Below, piece after piece: positions 1 through 7,678 of a stretch of 64,000 nt of DNA; within the stretch, counting starts at the first letter, position 1; each line of letters begins with the position of its first letter. The DNA lies in assembly GCF_006539925.1 (NCBI RefSeq), contig NZ_BJNY01000001.1, positions 248,001 through 312,000 on the forward strand, given 5' to 3'. The stretch comes from Glutamicibacter uratoxydans. GTDB lineage: Bacteria; Actinomycetota; Actinomycetes; Actinomycetales; Micrococcaceae. Under the pieces are notes generated by a model. It was not told the origin of the DNA and did no database searches. It worked only from the letters and a program-made list of their open reading frames with translations. The position numbers were made by a program, and so were the translations under genes.

Positions 1-36
1 GTGTAGCGAATAAAACAGACATCGCGGAGGGAAAAC

Positions 37-384
37 ATGAGCGATCGCAGCCTACGAGGCATGCGCCTGGGTGCACAGAGCATGGAATCTGAGGCAGGTG
101 TGGAGCCGGCTGCCCGTCAGCGCGTCGAATACCGTACCGAGGACGGCGAGGCCGTCTTCATCGTCTTTGCTGCAGAAGCAGAAATTCCTGCCACCTGGCA
201 CACCAAGACCGGCAAGGAAGCCAAGCTGGTGCACGGCGAGGCTAAGGCCGAGGAAGCAGCCAGCGAGAAGCCGGTGCGCACCCATTGGGACATGTTGCTT
301 GAACGTCGTTCCGAAGAAGAACTCGAAAAGATCTTGGCTGACCGCCTGACTCAGCTTCGCGCTTCGCGCGGCGAAGCAGTCTAG
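37..384 (+). CDS. rbpA: RNA polymerase-binding protein RbpA
   Basis: RbpA binds RNA polymerase and primary sigma factors and stabilises the open promoter complex; it is restricted to Actinobacteria. The 115-residue product has the usual length. Residues about 25-70 form the small beta-rich core domain, 70-80 a charged linker, and 81-112 the helical sigma-interaction domain, marked by the conserved stretch RTHWDMLLERRS. No cysteines are present, so this is the type without the zinc site. The ATG follows a strong ribosome site, GGAGGG at 26-31. A strong hairpin terminator follows the stop. The promoter lies outside or at the edge of the window. Confidence 0.96.
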   Translation: MSDRSLRGMRLGAQSMESEAGVEPAARQRVEYRTEDGEAVFIVFAAEAEIPATWHTKTGKEAKLVHGEAKAEEAASEKPVRTHWDMLLERRSEEELEKILADRLTQLRASRGEAV

Positions 385-398
385 CGCAGCAAGACGCA

Positions 399-434
399 AG
401 CGTCCGCGGCTACCTTCTGGTGGCCGCGGACGCT
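399..434 (+). terminator. Intrinsic terminator of rbpA
   Basis: Arms 399-414 and 419-434 pair as a GC-rich 16-bp stem with one G-U pair and a 4-base loop, followed by a T-containing run (CTTGTTT). Confidence 0.8.
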
Positions 435-459
435 CTTGTTTAATAACGGTGATAAAAAT

Positions 460-499
460 GCTGCGCGGCCCGTGGAAACCAGTTCCAGGACCGCGCAGC
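460..499 (-). terminator. Intrinsic terminator of ppm1
   Basis: GCTGCGCGG (460-468) pairs with CCGCGCAGC (491-499). Read leftward the stem is followed by ATTTTTATC. It ends ppm1, which is convergent with rbpA. Confidence 0.75.
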
Positions 500-512
500 A
501 GAAAAGTTCAGG

Positions 513-1241
513 CTACTTCTTGCCGGTGAGCTTCTTCCAGCGGGCGCCCAAGCCCCACCGGGTGACATTCCACATTGCTTCAACAACAATGTTGCCGCTC
601 ATCTTCGATGCGCCCAGTTCGCGCTCGACGAAGGTTACAGGGACCTCAACGATGCGCTTGCCCATCATGGCGACGCGGAAGGTCATATCCACCTGGAAGC
701 CATAGCCGCGCGATTCGATGTCGTCGAAGTTGATTGCTTCAAGGGTCTCGCGCTTGAACGCGCGGTAGCCGGCGGTGATGTCCCGCAGGGGCAGGCCCAG
801 CAGGGTCCGCGAGTAGAAGGAGCCGCCGCGCGAGATGATCTTGCGGATCAGCGGCCAGTTCACCACTTCACCGCCCTTGACCCAGCGGGAGCCGATGACA
901 AGGTCTGCGCCGGCTGCGCTGGCTTCCAGCAGGCGTGGAAGCTGTTCTGGCATATGCGAGCCGTCGGCGTCCATCTCCACCAAGACGTCGTAGTCCTTGG
1001 CCAGGGCCCACTCGAAGCCCGCAATGTAGGCGGCGCCCAGCCCGTCCTTGCCGGTGCGGTGCAGCACGTGGATGTTGCTGTCCTCGGCGGCCATCTTGTC
1101 CGCCAGCTCGCCGGTTCCGTCCGGTGAGTTGTCGTCGACGATCAGGACATCCGAATCTGGAACCGAAGTCCGGAGCCTTCCGACGGTCAGCGGCAGCGAT
1201 TCCAATTCGTTGTAAGTCGGAATGATCGTAATGACGCGCAC
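513..1241 (-). CDS. ppm1: Polyprenol monophosphomannose synthase, GT2 domain only
   Basis: Transfers mannose from GDP-mannose to polyprenyl phosphate on the cytoplasmic face, making the lipid-linked donor for lipomannan glycosyltransferases. The 242-residue protein is a GT2 fold of dolichyl-phosphate-mannose-synthase type: nucleotide-binding strand at 3-8, VDDNSPDGT at 35-43, and metal-binding DAD at 91-93. No membrane segment and no fused acyltransferase domain are visible, unlike the two-domain Ppm1 of M. tuberculosis. I chose the GTG at 1241 because GAAAGG precedes it by 9 bases and homology begins there; an upstream in-frame ATG at 1460 would add an unconvincing leader. MptB, a user of the product, lies at 62-64 kb. 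Confidence 0.88.
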   Translation of the reverse strand: MRVITIIPTYNELESLPLTVGRLRTSVPDSDVLIVDDNSPDGTGELADKMAAEDSNIHVLHRTGKDGLGAAYIAGFEWALAKDYDVLVEMDADGSHMPEQLPRLLEASAAGADLVIGSRWVKGGEVVNWPLIRKIISRGGSFYSRTLLGLPLRDITAGYRAFKRETLEAINFDDIESRGYGFQVDMTFRVAMMGKRIVEVPVTFVERELGASKMSGNIVVEAMWNVTRWGLGARWKKLTGKK

Positions 1242-1631
1242 TCGGCGGTACCTTTCTTCATAGACAGCATCGGCGGGCCCAAGGTTCAATGGCGGGAAAA
1301 TGAACAGTTTCCGACCTTGGATTAAATGAAGCCCAATCTCAAAGTATACGCAACCGACGGGGCCTGATCTTTCACGGACACAGCCAAACGCAACGATCCC
1401 CAGTGACTTCGGCCCTATTCCGGATGATCTGAAATCATACGAAATGTTATCTAAGGTCACTGGGGATCGTTATTCACTTGCGTCGTTTCAAACACAATGC
1501 GAGGTGCATCACGAAGAGGCGCTTAGTACAGCCTAATGCTTGACCCACCTGCTCTGTCAACCAGTTCATGACCAGAACCTTCATCGAGAATCTGCAGGTC
1601 AATTACTTGATTCGGATTCCTCGGCGGATTG
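1242..1631. other. 390-bp intergenic region between ppm1 and the amidohydrolase gene
   Basis: No convincing gene. It holds an 80-bp inverted-repeat unit (1392-1471) and, on the minus strand, a possible -10 hexamer TATACT at 1348-1343 about 100 bases before the ppm1 start. A 36-codon minus-strand frame at 1474-1584 has no ribosome site and no recognisable product. Confidence 0.5.
1392..1471. repeat. Perfect 16-bp inverted repeat bounding an 80-bp unit
   Basis: AACGATCCCCAGTGAC (1392-1407) is exactly inverted at 1456-1471. The 48-base interior contains a smaller inverted repeat, ATGAT-ctgaa-ATCAT. There is no T-run in either direction, so it is not an ordinary terminator. It could be a regulatory cruciform, a two-site operator or a MITE-like remnant; no flanking target duplication is visible. 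Confidence 0.6.
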
Positions 1632-3242
1632 CTACACGGTGCGGATGGAAGCAGGATCCAAACGGTCGAACAGAATATTACCGTCGCGTACGGTGCGCAG
1701 GCAGTTTGGGATATGCTCATCGACGACTGGGAGCATCGGGGTGCCAGCACGGGCATCGGTGCTCCACGAGCTGATTCTCACATCCGGAGTCTGCACGGCC
1801 AGCTCGGAGGCGCTCCAGATGGCGAAGGTCGCAGCCGCTCCGATCACCAGCTGTCCCGCGGTGGGGTTCATCTGGCCCATCGCGCGGTAGGTCGAACGAG
1901 TCTGGGCCAGGAATGCCGCCCGCGCAGAGATCCGCGCTTCAGGGCTGGACATGTTCATGGCCGCGCGGACAATCTTCCACCCGTCGACTTCGGTCACCGG
2001 GGCGTCGGAGCCCAGCACCAGCGGAACTCCGGAGGACAGCATGGCCGAGAGGTTGTTCATCCCTGCGGCGCGCTGGCCCAGCCGGGCCTCGTACATGCCC
2101 TGCTCGCCGCCCCACTGGGCGTCGAACTGCGGCTGCATCGAAACCATGATCGAATACTGCAACAGGCGCTGACGGCTTGCATCGTCCACCATTTCAGCAT
2201 GCTCAATGCGGTGGCGGCACATCTGCAGCTTGGCCACGCCGATCTGTTCGGCGGCAGCATCGAACGCGTCGAGCAGCAGGTCCAATGCGCCGTCGCCGAT
2301 GACGTGGAACGCCGCCTGGATGCCCTGCTGGCTGCAGGAGACCAGATGGGCGGTGATCTGCTCCTCGCTCAGGTACAGCTGTCCGCGGTTGCCTGCATCG
2401 TCGGCATAGTCCTCGCGTAGGTACGCAGTGCGGCTACCCAGCGAGCCGTCGACCCGCAGGTCGCCGCCTAGGCCGAGGATGCGTCCGGCCGGGAAGCTGG
2501 CCACAAGGTCTTTGGCCTGTTCGCCGTCGGCGGCCAGTTCGCCCCAGAAAGCGTAGACCTGAGGCAGGGAAGCATCATCGGCTGCCAGCAGCGCATCAAG
2601 CGCCTCGCGTCCTTCAAGCTGCGGAGCCGCCATTTCCACGACGGTTCCGAATCCGCGCTGCGCATAGTGCCGCAATGCCAGCTGCTGGTAGTCGGTGCCC
2701 TCTGGGTTGGCGGCGGCGAGTGCCGCGCGTACCTGGTCGTGCTCGGTCCCGCGGACCTGGCCGGAAGCGATGTGCCCCAGGCCCAACTGCACCAGCAGCT
2801 GGGAGTTGACCAGCGCGCTGTGCACGTCGCGGCGCACCAGGTAGTAGCCCCTGCCGCCGGCAGCCTCGGTCAGCTCCGCTTCGCTGGGCAGCTCGGCCCG
2901 GTCCCAGGCGCTCTCGTCCCAGCCCTGGGCGGTGACAAAGCCCTCGGTGCCTGCGGCGCGGGCGGCGACCAGTTCCAGCAGGGCGCCGGCGCTGCCGGCC
3001 GCGGAGAGGTCCGCCCCTGACAGGGCGCGGCCCAGCGCGGCCAGGTGGGTGTGGGATTCGACGAAAGCGGGAGTGATCAGTGCGCCGTTCAGGTCGATGA
3101 CCTGGTCGGCGGTTTCAGCATGGCGCTCTGCCGCTTCTTCGCCGCCAAGCCAGGCGACGGTGTCCCCGTCAATGACGATTGCGGTGGCGAAGGGGTCTGC
3201 CGAGGAATAGACAGAGCCGTTGTGGTACAGCGTTTTTGCCAT
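1632..3242 (-). CDS. YtcJ-type metal-dependent amidohydrolase
   Basis: A 536-residue member of the amidohydrolase superfamily (amidohydrolase_3, YtcJ/Nfd-like); the natural substrate of most such proteins is unknown. The N-terminal beta-sandwich piece with NGSVYSS leads into the metal-binding HTH motif at 64-66. Further metal or catalytic positions are visible in FHVIGDGALD, HRIEHAEMVD and GSDAPV. The last third returns to the sandwich domain. ATG at 3242 has GGAAG 7 bases upstream. It lies leftward of helY, with about 70 bp between. No signal peptide is present, so it is cytoplasmic. Confidence 0.85.
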   Translation of the reverse strand: MAKTLYHNGSVYSSADPFATAIVIDGDTVAWLGGEEAAERHAETADQVIDLNGALITPAFVESHTHLAALGRALSGADLSAAGSAGALLELVAARAAGTEGFVTAQGWDESAWDRAELPSEAELTEAAGGRGYYLVRRDVHSALVNSQLLVQLGLGHIASGQVRGTEHDQVRAALAAANPEGTDYQQLALRHYAQRGFGTVVEMAAPQLEGREALDALLAADDASLPQVYAFWGELAADGEQAKDLVASFPAGRILGLGGDLRVDGSLGSRTAYLREDYADDAGNRGQLYLSEEQITAHLVSCSQQGIQAAFHVIGDGALDLLLDAFDAAAEQIGVAKLQMCRHRIEHAEMVDDASRQRLLQYSIMVSMQPQFDAQWGGEQGMYEARLGQRAAGMNNLSAMLSSGVPLVLGSDAPVTEVDGWKIVRAAMNMSSPEARISARAAFLAQTRSTYRAMGQMNPTAGQLVIGAAATFAIWSASELAVQTPDVRISSWSTDARAGTPMLPVVDEHIPNCLRTVRDGNILFDRLDPASIRTV

Positions 3243-3312
3243 GAGCTAACTTCCTTTTCTTGTCATACGCCCTACGGTGGCCCGGGCGTAGGATGTCAGG
3301 CGCGGCTAGGTG

Positions 3313-6147
3313 TTAGTCGAGCACGTTGGAGTAGGCGATGACGCCTCGCTTGACGAGGTCCATCGCCTGGTATGAGTTGCGCACCAGTCGCGGCGGCAGG
3401 TCGGTGTTCTTGGCGAACTGGTCCAGGGTGTCGATGACCTGCTTGGCCCAGCGGACAAAGTCGCCCGGCGCCAGGTCGGTGCCGCGCAGGGCGCTGTTCA
3501 GGCTGGAGCCGCGGGCCCACTTGTACATCGGCCAGATCAGCCCGGACTCCGGCGGGGCCGTCGGCTCCAGGCTGGCGGCTTCTTCGGCGTCCGACAACTT
3601 GCCCCAGATGTTGATGGTCTTGTTCCAGATCTCAGACACCTTCTGGGTCGGCATGTTCGGATCCGGGCGGTCGTAGTCCCTGCGGCCCTGGTACACGAGG
3701 AAGGCTACCACTGCGCAGAGCTCTTCAGCCTTGAGGCTTGTCAGCATGCCGGTTTCCAGCACCTGGCTGGAGAGCAGGTCCCGTTCGCCGTAGATGCGGC
3801 GCAGCCGCCGCCCGGCATCGGTGATGGTGAACTCTTCGGTCTTCTCATCCGAGTGCAGGTAGCCGAACTGTTCCAGCACATTGCAGATGCGGTCGAATTG
3901 GGTGGCGATGGAGTTGGTCCGTCCGCGGATCTGCCGGCGGGCCTTGTCAGCGCTTTTCTTCAGTTTCCAGTAGCGGTCAGCCCAGCGCATGTGTGCGTCC
4001 TTTTCGGAGCAGGCATGGCAGGGGTGGTCCTGCAGGGCAAGGCGCAGTTCCTGGATCTGTCGTTCAAAGGTGTCGCTGCCCGAGTAGTCGAAGCTCTGTG
4101 CGTCCTGGCGCGGCGGGCGGTGGTCGTAGATCGCGTTGCGCAGCGAGGAGGCGAGGTCGCGCCGCTCTTTGGGCGTCTGGCCGGTGAATCCCTTGGGGAT
4201 GCGGATGCGCGAAACGATCTGCAGCGGCCCGTTGAGGTCTTCTGCAGACAGCCTACGCAGCTGGCCTTCCTCGGTCAGCACGGTGTGGCGCGGGTTGTAC
4301 AGGGCGGTGTCCAGGGCGATGATCACTGCCCGGCCGAAGCGCCGCCCGCCGGGCAGGTCGACGACGTCGCCGCGGATCACCGACTGCAGGGAGCGTTCGG
4401 CGGCGGATCGGCGGTGGTGTTTGCGCTGCTTCGCTGCGGTCTTCTCCAACGCGGCGAGTTCCCGCTGCAGCTTCAGGTATTCGGCGAAGTCGCCGAGGTG
4501 GCATTCCATTGACTTGGCGTACCCGGCCAGCGATTCCTCCTTGGAGCGCACTTCCCTGGCCATGCCGACCACTGAACGGTCGGCCTGGTACTGGGCGAAG
4601 GAACTTTCCAGAATCTGGCGGGTCTGTTCGCGGCCGAACTGCGCCAGCAGATTGGTGGACATGTTGTAGGTAGGTCGGAAGGAGGAATTCAGCGGGTAGG
4701 TACGGCGGGAGGCCAAGCCTGCCAGCGATTCCGGTTCCATGTCCGGGTTCCACAGGACGATCGAATGGCCTTCGACGTCGATGCCGCGGCGGCCTGCTCG
4801 GCCGGTGAGCTGGGTGTACTCCCCCGAAGAAATCTGGACGTGCGATTCGCCGTTGAACTTGACCAGCTTTTCCAAAACGACCGAACGGGCAGGCATGTTC
4901 ACGCCCAAGGCCAAGGTCTCGGTCGCAAAAACCACCTTGACCAGATTACGCGCGAAGAGGTCCTCGACGATCTCCTTGAAGATCGGCAGCAGTCCTGCAT
5001 GGTGTGAAGCAAAGCCGCGGGTCAGCCCGTCGCGCCAGCTCCAAAACTCAAGGACGTCCAGGTCCTCGTTGGGGATCCGATAGGCTACCTCGTCAAGCGC
5101 CTGGGCGATTTCCGCAGCTTCCTCATTGGTAGTCAGGCGGAGATCTGCCATGGCGCACTGCTGGACTGCCATGTCGCAGCCCTTGCGCGAGAAGATGAAG
5201 AAAATTGCGGGAAGCAGCCCCGCCTTGTCGAGTTTGGCAATGACCGACGAGCGGCTGACGCGCTGGCCTACGCGCGGCGCCCGGGATGCTCCCCGGTAGC
5301 CGCGTGCGTTGCGGTTTCGGGCTACCCTGCCGCCGGGACTCTGGCTGCGGACCAGCTTGCGCAGCTCGGGGTTGACGCTGGCCTTGACGTCGCCGTCGGC
5401 TACTTTGTCGAATGCCACATCCTCGGCAAAGAGGTCGACAAGATTAGGGCCGACCATCACGTGCTGGAATAGCGGCACGGGACGGACCTCGGAAACGATG
5501 ATGTCGGTGTTGCCGCGAACGGTATCCAGCCAGCCGCCGAACTCTTCGGCATTTGAGACGGTTGCCGAAAGCGAGATGATCTGCACATTGGAAGGAAGGT
5601 GGATAATCACTTCCTCCCACACAGCTCCGCGGAACTTATCCGCCAAGTAGTGCACTTCGTCCATGATGACGTAGCCCAAGCCATCGAGGGTCTGCGAGTC
5701 TGCATACAGCATATTGCGCAGCACCTCGGTGGTCATCACAACGATCTGCGCCTCGGAGTTGATCGAGGTATCCCCCGTGAGCAGGCCGACCTTGCTCGAG
5801 CCGTACTGCTTGACCAGATCAGAATACTTCTGGTTGCTCAACGCCTTGATCGGCGTCGTATAGAAGGCTTTGCGGTTCTCCCGGATGGCTTGGAAAATCG
5901 CATACTCTCCAACCACGGTCTTGCCTGCACCGGTAGGTGCGGCGACGAGCACGCTATTGCCGACAGCTACCCTTCTGCAAGCTTCGCTCTGGAATTCATC
6001 GAGGTCGAAGGAAATGCTTGCCCGGAAATCCGGCAGGTGCGTACCCACCTCGATCTGGCGTGCTTTGGCATTAGCGTAGTTTTCCGCAGCGGAACTCACT
6101 TGAGTACGTTCACTTTCTGGTGCGGTTTTCTGAGCACCGAAGAGCAA
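3313..6147 (-). CDS. helY: DEVH-box RNA helicase, HelY/Ski2-like
   Basis: A 944-residue superfamily 2 helicase of the Ski2/Mtr4 group, probably acting in RNA turnover or processing. Visible motifs are Walker A APTGAGKT at 70-77, DEVH at 163-166, LSATVSN, and motif VI QLTGRAGRRGID, followed by a long C-terminal helical region. In many Actinobacteria this gene sits directly after pafB-pafC-tatA-tatC, as here, so it probably belongs to that transcript. The start is uncertain: TTG at 6147 has no clear ribosome site, and an in-frame GTG at 6099 would still leave the whole helicase core. Confidence 0.9.
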   Translation of the reverse strand: MLFGAQKTAPESERTQVSSAAENYANAKARQIEVGTHLPDFRASISFDLDEFQSEACRRVAVGNSVLVAAPTGAGKTVVGEYAIFQAIRENRKAFYTTPIKALSNQKYSDLVKQYGSSKVGLLTGDTSINSEAQIVVMTTEVLRNMLYADSQTLDGLGYVIMDEVHYLADKFRGAVWEEVIIHLPSNVQIISLSATVSNAEEFGGWLDTVRGNTDIIVSEVRPVPLFQHVMVGPNLVDLFAEDVAFDKVADGDVKASVNPELRKLVRSQSPGGRVARNRNARGYRGASRAPRVGQRVSRSSVIAKLDKAGLLPAIFFIFSRKGCDMAVQQCAMADLRLTTNEEAAEIAQALDEVAYRIPNEDLDVLEFWSWRDGLTRGFASHHAGLLPIFKEIVEDLFARNLVKVVFATETLALGVNMPARSVVLEKLVKFNGESHVQISSGEYTQLTGRAGRRGIDVEGHSIVLWNPDMEPESLAGLASRRTYPLNSSFRPTYNMSTNLLAQFGREQTRQILESSFAQYQADRSVVGMAREVRSKEESLAGYAKSMECHLGDFAEYLKLQRELAALEKTAAKQRKHHRRSAAERSLQSVIRGDVVDLPGGRRFGRAVIIALDTALYNPRHTVLTEEGQLRRLSAEDLNGPLQIVSRIRIPKGFTGQTPKERRDLASSLRNAIYDHRPPRQDAQSFDYSGSDTFERQIQELRLALQDHPCHACSEKDAHMRWADRYWKLKKSADKARRQIRGRTNSIATQFDRICNVLEQFGYLHSDEKTEEFTITDAGRRLRRIYGERDLLSSQVLETGMLTSLKAEELCAVVAFLVYQGRRDYDRPDPNMPTQKVSEIWNKTINIWGKLSDAEEAASLEPTAPPESGLIWPMYKWARGSSLNSALRGTDLAPGDFVRWAKQVIDTLDQFAKNTDLPPRLVRNSYQAMDLVKRGVIAYSNVLD

Positions 6148-6176
6148 GAATTGAAAGCAACTTTGCGATTAGCTCG

Positions 6177-7043
6177 TCAGATTTGCGAGTTCGGATCGTC
6201 AATCTTCGAAGGAGCTTCAATATCGGTGGCTACGCCGCTGGCTAGACGTTCGTTTTCTGCGTCCTGGGCCTTCTGATTCTTGGCGCGCTTCTTGTCGTTC
6301 AAGTAGCAGAACAAGGTTGCTGCGGCGAAAGTCAGGAACAATGGACCGGCCAACGCGAACATGGTGATTGCATCGCCGCCCGGGGCTGCCATGGCCGCGA
6401 CCAAGGCAATCAAGAAGACGGTAATGCGCCAGTGCTTAAGGATGACCTTTGACGGCAGAATGCCGATCATGTTTAGGCCAACCATGAGGACCGGAACCAG
6501 CATTGCCAAGCCAAAGGCCAAGAGCAGCCGGAAGACAAACGGCAGGTAGCTGTCAATGGTGATATTAAGGTCTGAGTTATCAGGAGTGAGGCTGCTGAAG
6601 AACTTCAGTGCGAACGGCATGACGAAGTAGGCCATGGCGATGCCGAAAAGGAACAGCGGAACTGCGACGCCGGCGAAAGCCAGCGACATGCGACGCTCTT
6701 TTTTCTTCAAGCCCGGGACGATAAAGGCCCAGATTTGATAGATCCATACCGGCGACGAAATAATGAAGCCGATGAAGATTGCGACCTTGATCATGATGTC
6801 AAAGGGCGATAGGACACCGGTAAACATCACTGTGCCGCCAGCGTTGATCACCGGTGAGATGAGTATCTGCAGCAGCCAGTCATAGGCGAAGAATCCTGCG
6901 ACAGTACCGACTGCAAGCGCCAAAAGCGCTTTGAACAGTCGGTTGCGCGCCTCAACTAGATGCTCTTTAAGAGACATCCGGCCTTCGTCGTTTTTGACCC
7001 GCTTCTTTTTATTGCGCGGAGTCTTGTCTTTATTCTTTACCAC
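6177..7043 (-). CDS. tatC: Twin-arginine translocase subunit TatC
   Basis: TatC is the membrane receptor for twin-arginine signal peptides. The 288-residue protein has six hydrophobic segments beginning at about residue 37, preceded by a lysine-rich cytoplasmic tail and the conserved MSLKEHLVEARNR entry helix. The C-terminus is an acidic, polar tail. The start codon is GTG at 7043, only 8 bases after tatA, so the two are co-transcribed. A likely client is the TAXI binding protein encoded at 26.4-27.3 kb, which carries an SRRTVLKW signal. Confidence 0.95.
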   Translation of the reverse strand: MVKNKDKTPRNKKKRVKNDEGRMSLKEHLVEARNRLFKALLALAVGTVAGFFAYDWLLQILISPVINAGGTVMFTGVLSPFDIMIKVAIFIGFIISSPVWIYQIWAFIVPGLKKKERRMSLAFAGVAVPLFLFGIAMAYFVMPFALKFFSSLTPDNSDLNITIDSYLPFVFRLLLAFGLAMLVPVLMVGLNMIGILPSKVILKHWRITVFLIALVAAMAAPGGDAITMFALAGPLFLTFAAATLFCYLNDKKRAKNQKAQDAENERLASGVATDIEAPSKIDDPNSQI

Positions 7044-7051
7044 TGAAAAGG

Positions 7052-7285
7052 CTACTGGTTGTTCTTTTCTTCTGAGTTGTTCTTGTCGTCCGTGGACTTC
7101 TCATTCACGGTACCGTCGATAGTTTCCGACTTGGTATCGTCGTCCTTCATCTGACGAACTTCAGACTTGAAAATACGCAACGACTGACCCATCGATCGTG
7201 CAAGCCCTGGAAGTTTCGGAGCTCCGAAAAGCAGCAAGGCTAAAACGATAATGATGATCAGGTGCCATCCCTGCAATCCACCCAT
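7052..7285 (-). CDS. tatA: Twin-arginine translocase subunit TatA
   Basis: A 77-residue TatA with one N-terminal membrane helix (about 8-21), the [14 protein letters not shown] hinge and an amphipathic helix, then a highly charged Asp/Glu/Lys/Asn-rich tail. TatA oligomers form the protein-conducting element with TatC, encoded next. No separate tatB is seen here; many Gram-positives manage with TatA and TatC. Confidence 0.94.
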   Translation of the reverse strand: MGGLQGWHLIIIIVLALLLFGAPKLPGLARSMGQSLRIFKSEVRQMKDDDTKSETIDGTVNEKSTDDKNNSEEKNNQ

Positions 7286-7318
7286 GAGGATTCCCTTCTT
7301 TTTGTCTTTAAGTCTACG

Positions 7319-7678
7319 TTAGAAAAGGCCCAAGTCGTGCATGTTCTGAGCCTGTCCGCGCTCTGCACGACGGGTGACTCTTCTTACCCTGCGCGCTTCG
7401 ATGCGCTCAAGTTTTCCCTTTTCACGCAATTTCTTGATCTTCTCCGGATTCGCATGCGTGGCAGCAGTACCATGCGGATAACGGCGGGCCACCGGAGCAT
7501 ACTCGACCACGGTACCGGGTTGAGAAAATTCATCACTGAGCTTCTCTGAAGCAGCTCCCAACGAATCCATAACGCCCATCCCCTGCCGGAACAGTCGGAT
7601 GCCCGAAAGAACCGCACAAAGCACAGCAGCCAACACGAGCACCGTCCATAACAGTGCCCAGAACCACCAAGGAAGCAT
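7319..7678 (-). CDS. Small membrane protein between pafBC and tatA
   Basis: 119 residues, function unknown. One N-terminal membrane helix (about 5-27) is followed by a cytoplasmic part that ends in a strongly basic Arg/Lys helix (about 80-108). It starts exactly where pafBC ends (stop at 7679), indicating translational coupling, and lies 33 bases before tatA. Position and single-span topology would fit an accessory factor of the Tat operon, but that is inference; similar small genes occur at this place in relatives. Confidence 0.75.
   Translation of the reverse strand: MLPWWFWALLWTVLVLAAVLCAVLSGIRLFRQGMGVMDSLGAASEKLSDEFSQPGTVVEYAPVARRYPHGTAATHANPEKIKKLREKGKLERIEARRVRRVTRRAERGQAQNMHDLGLF

Noticed and set aside
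1474-1584. 36-codon open frame on the minus strand between ppm1 and the amidohydrolase gene
   Set aside because: No ribosome site, no family resemblance, and it ends inside no recognisable transcript.
3271-3292. Small CCTACG/CGTAGG hairpin between helY and the amidohydrolase gene
   Set aside because: Only six base pairs and no T-run in the leftward direction, so a terminator call is not supported.
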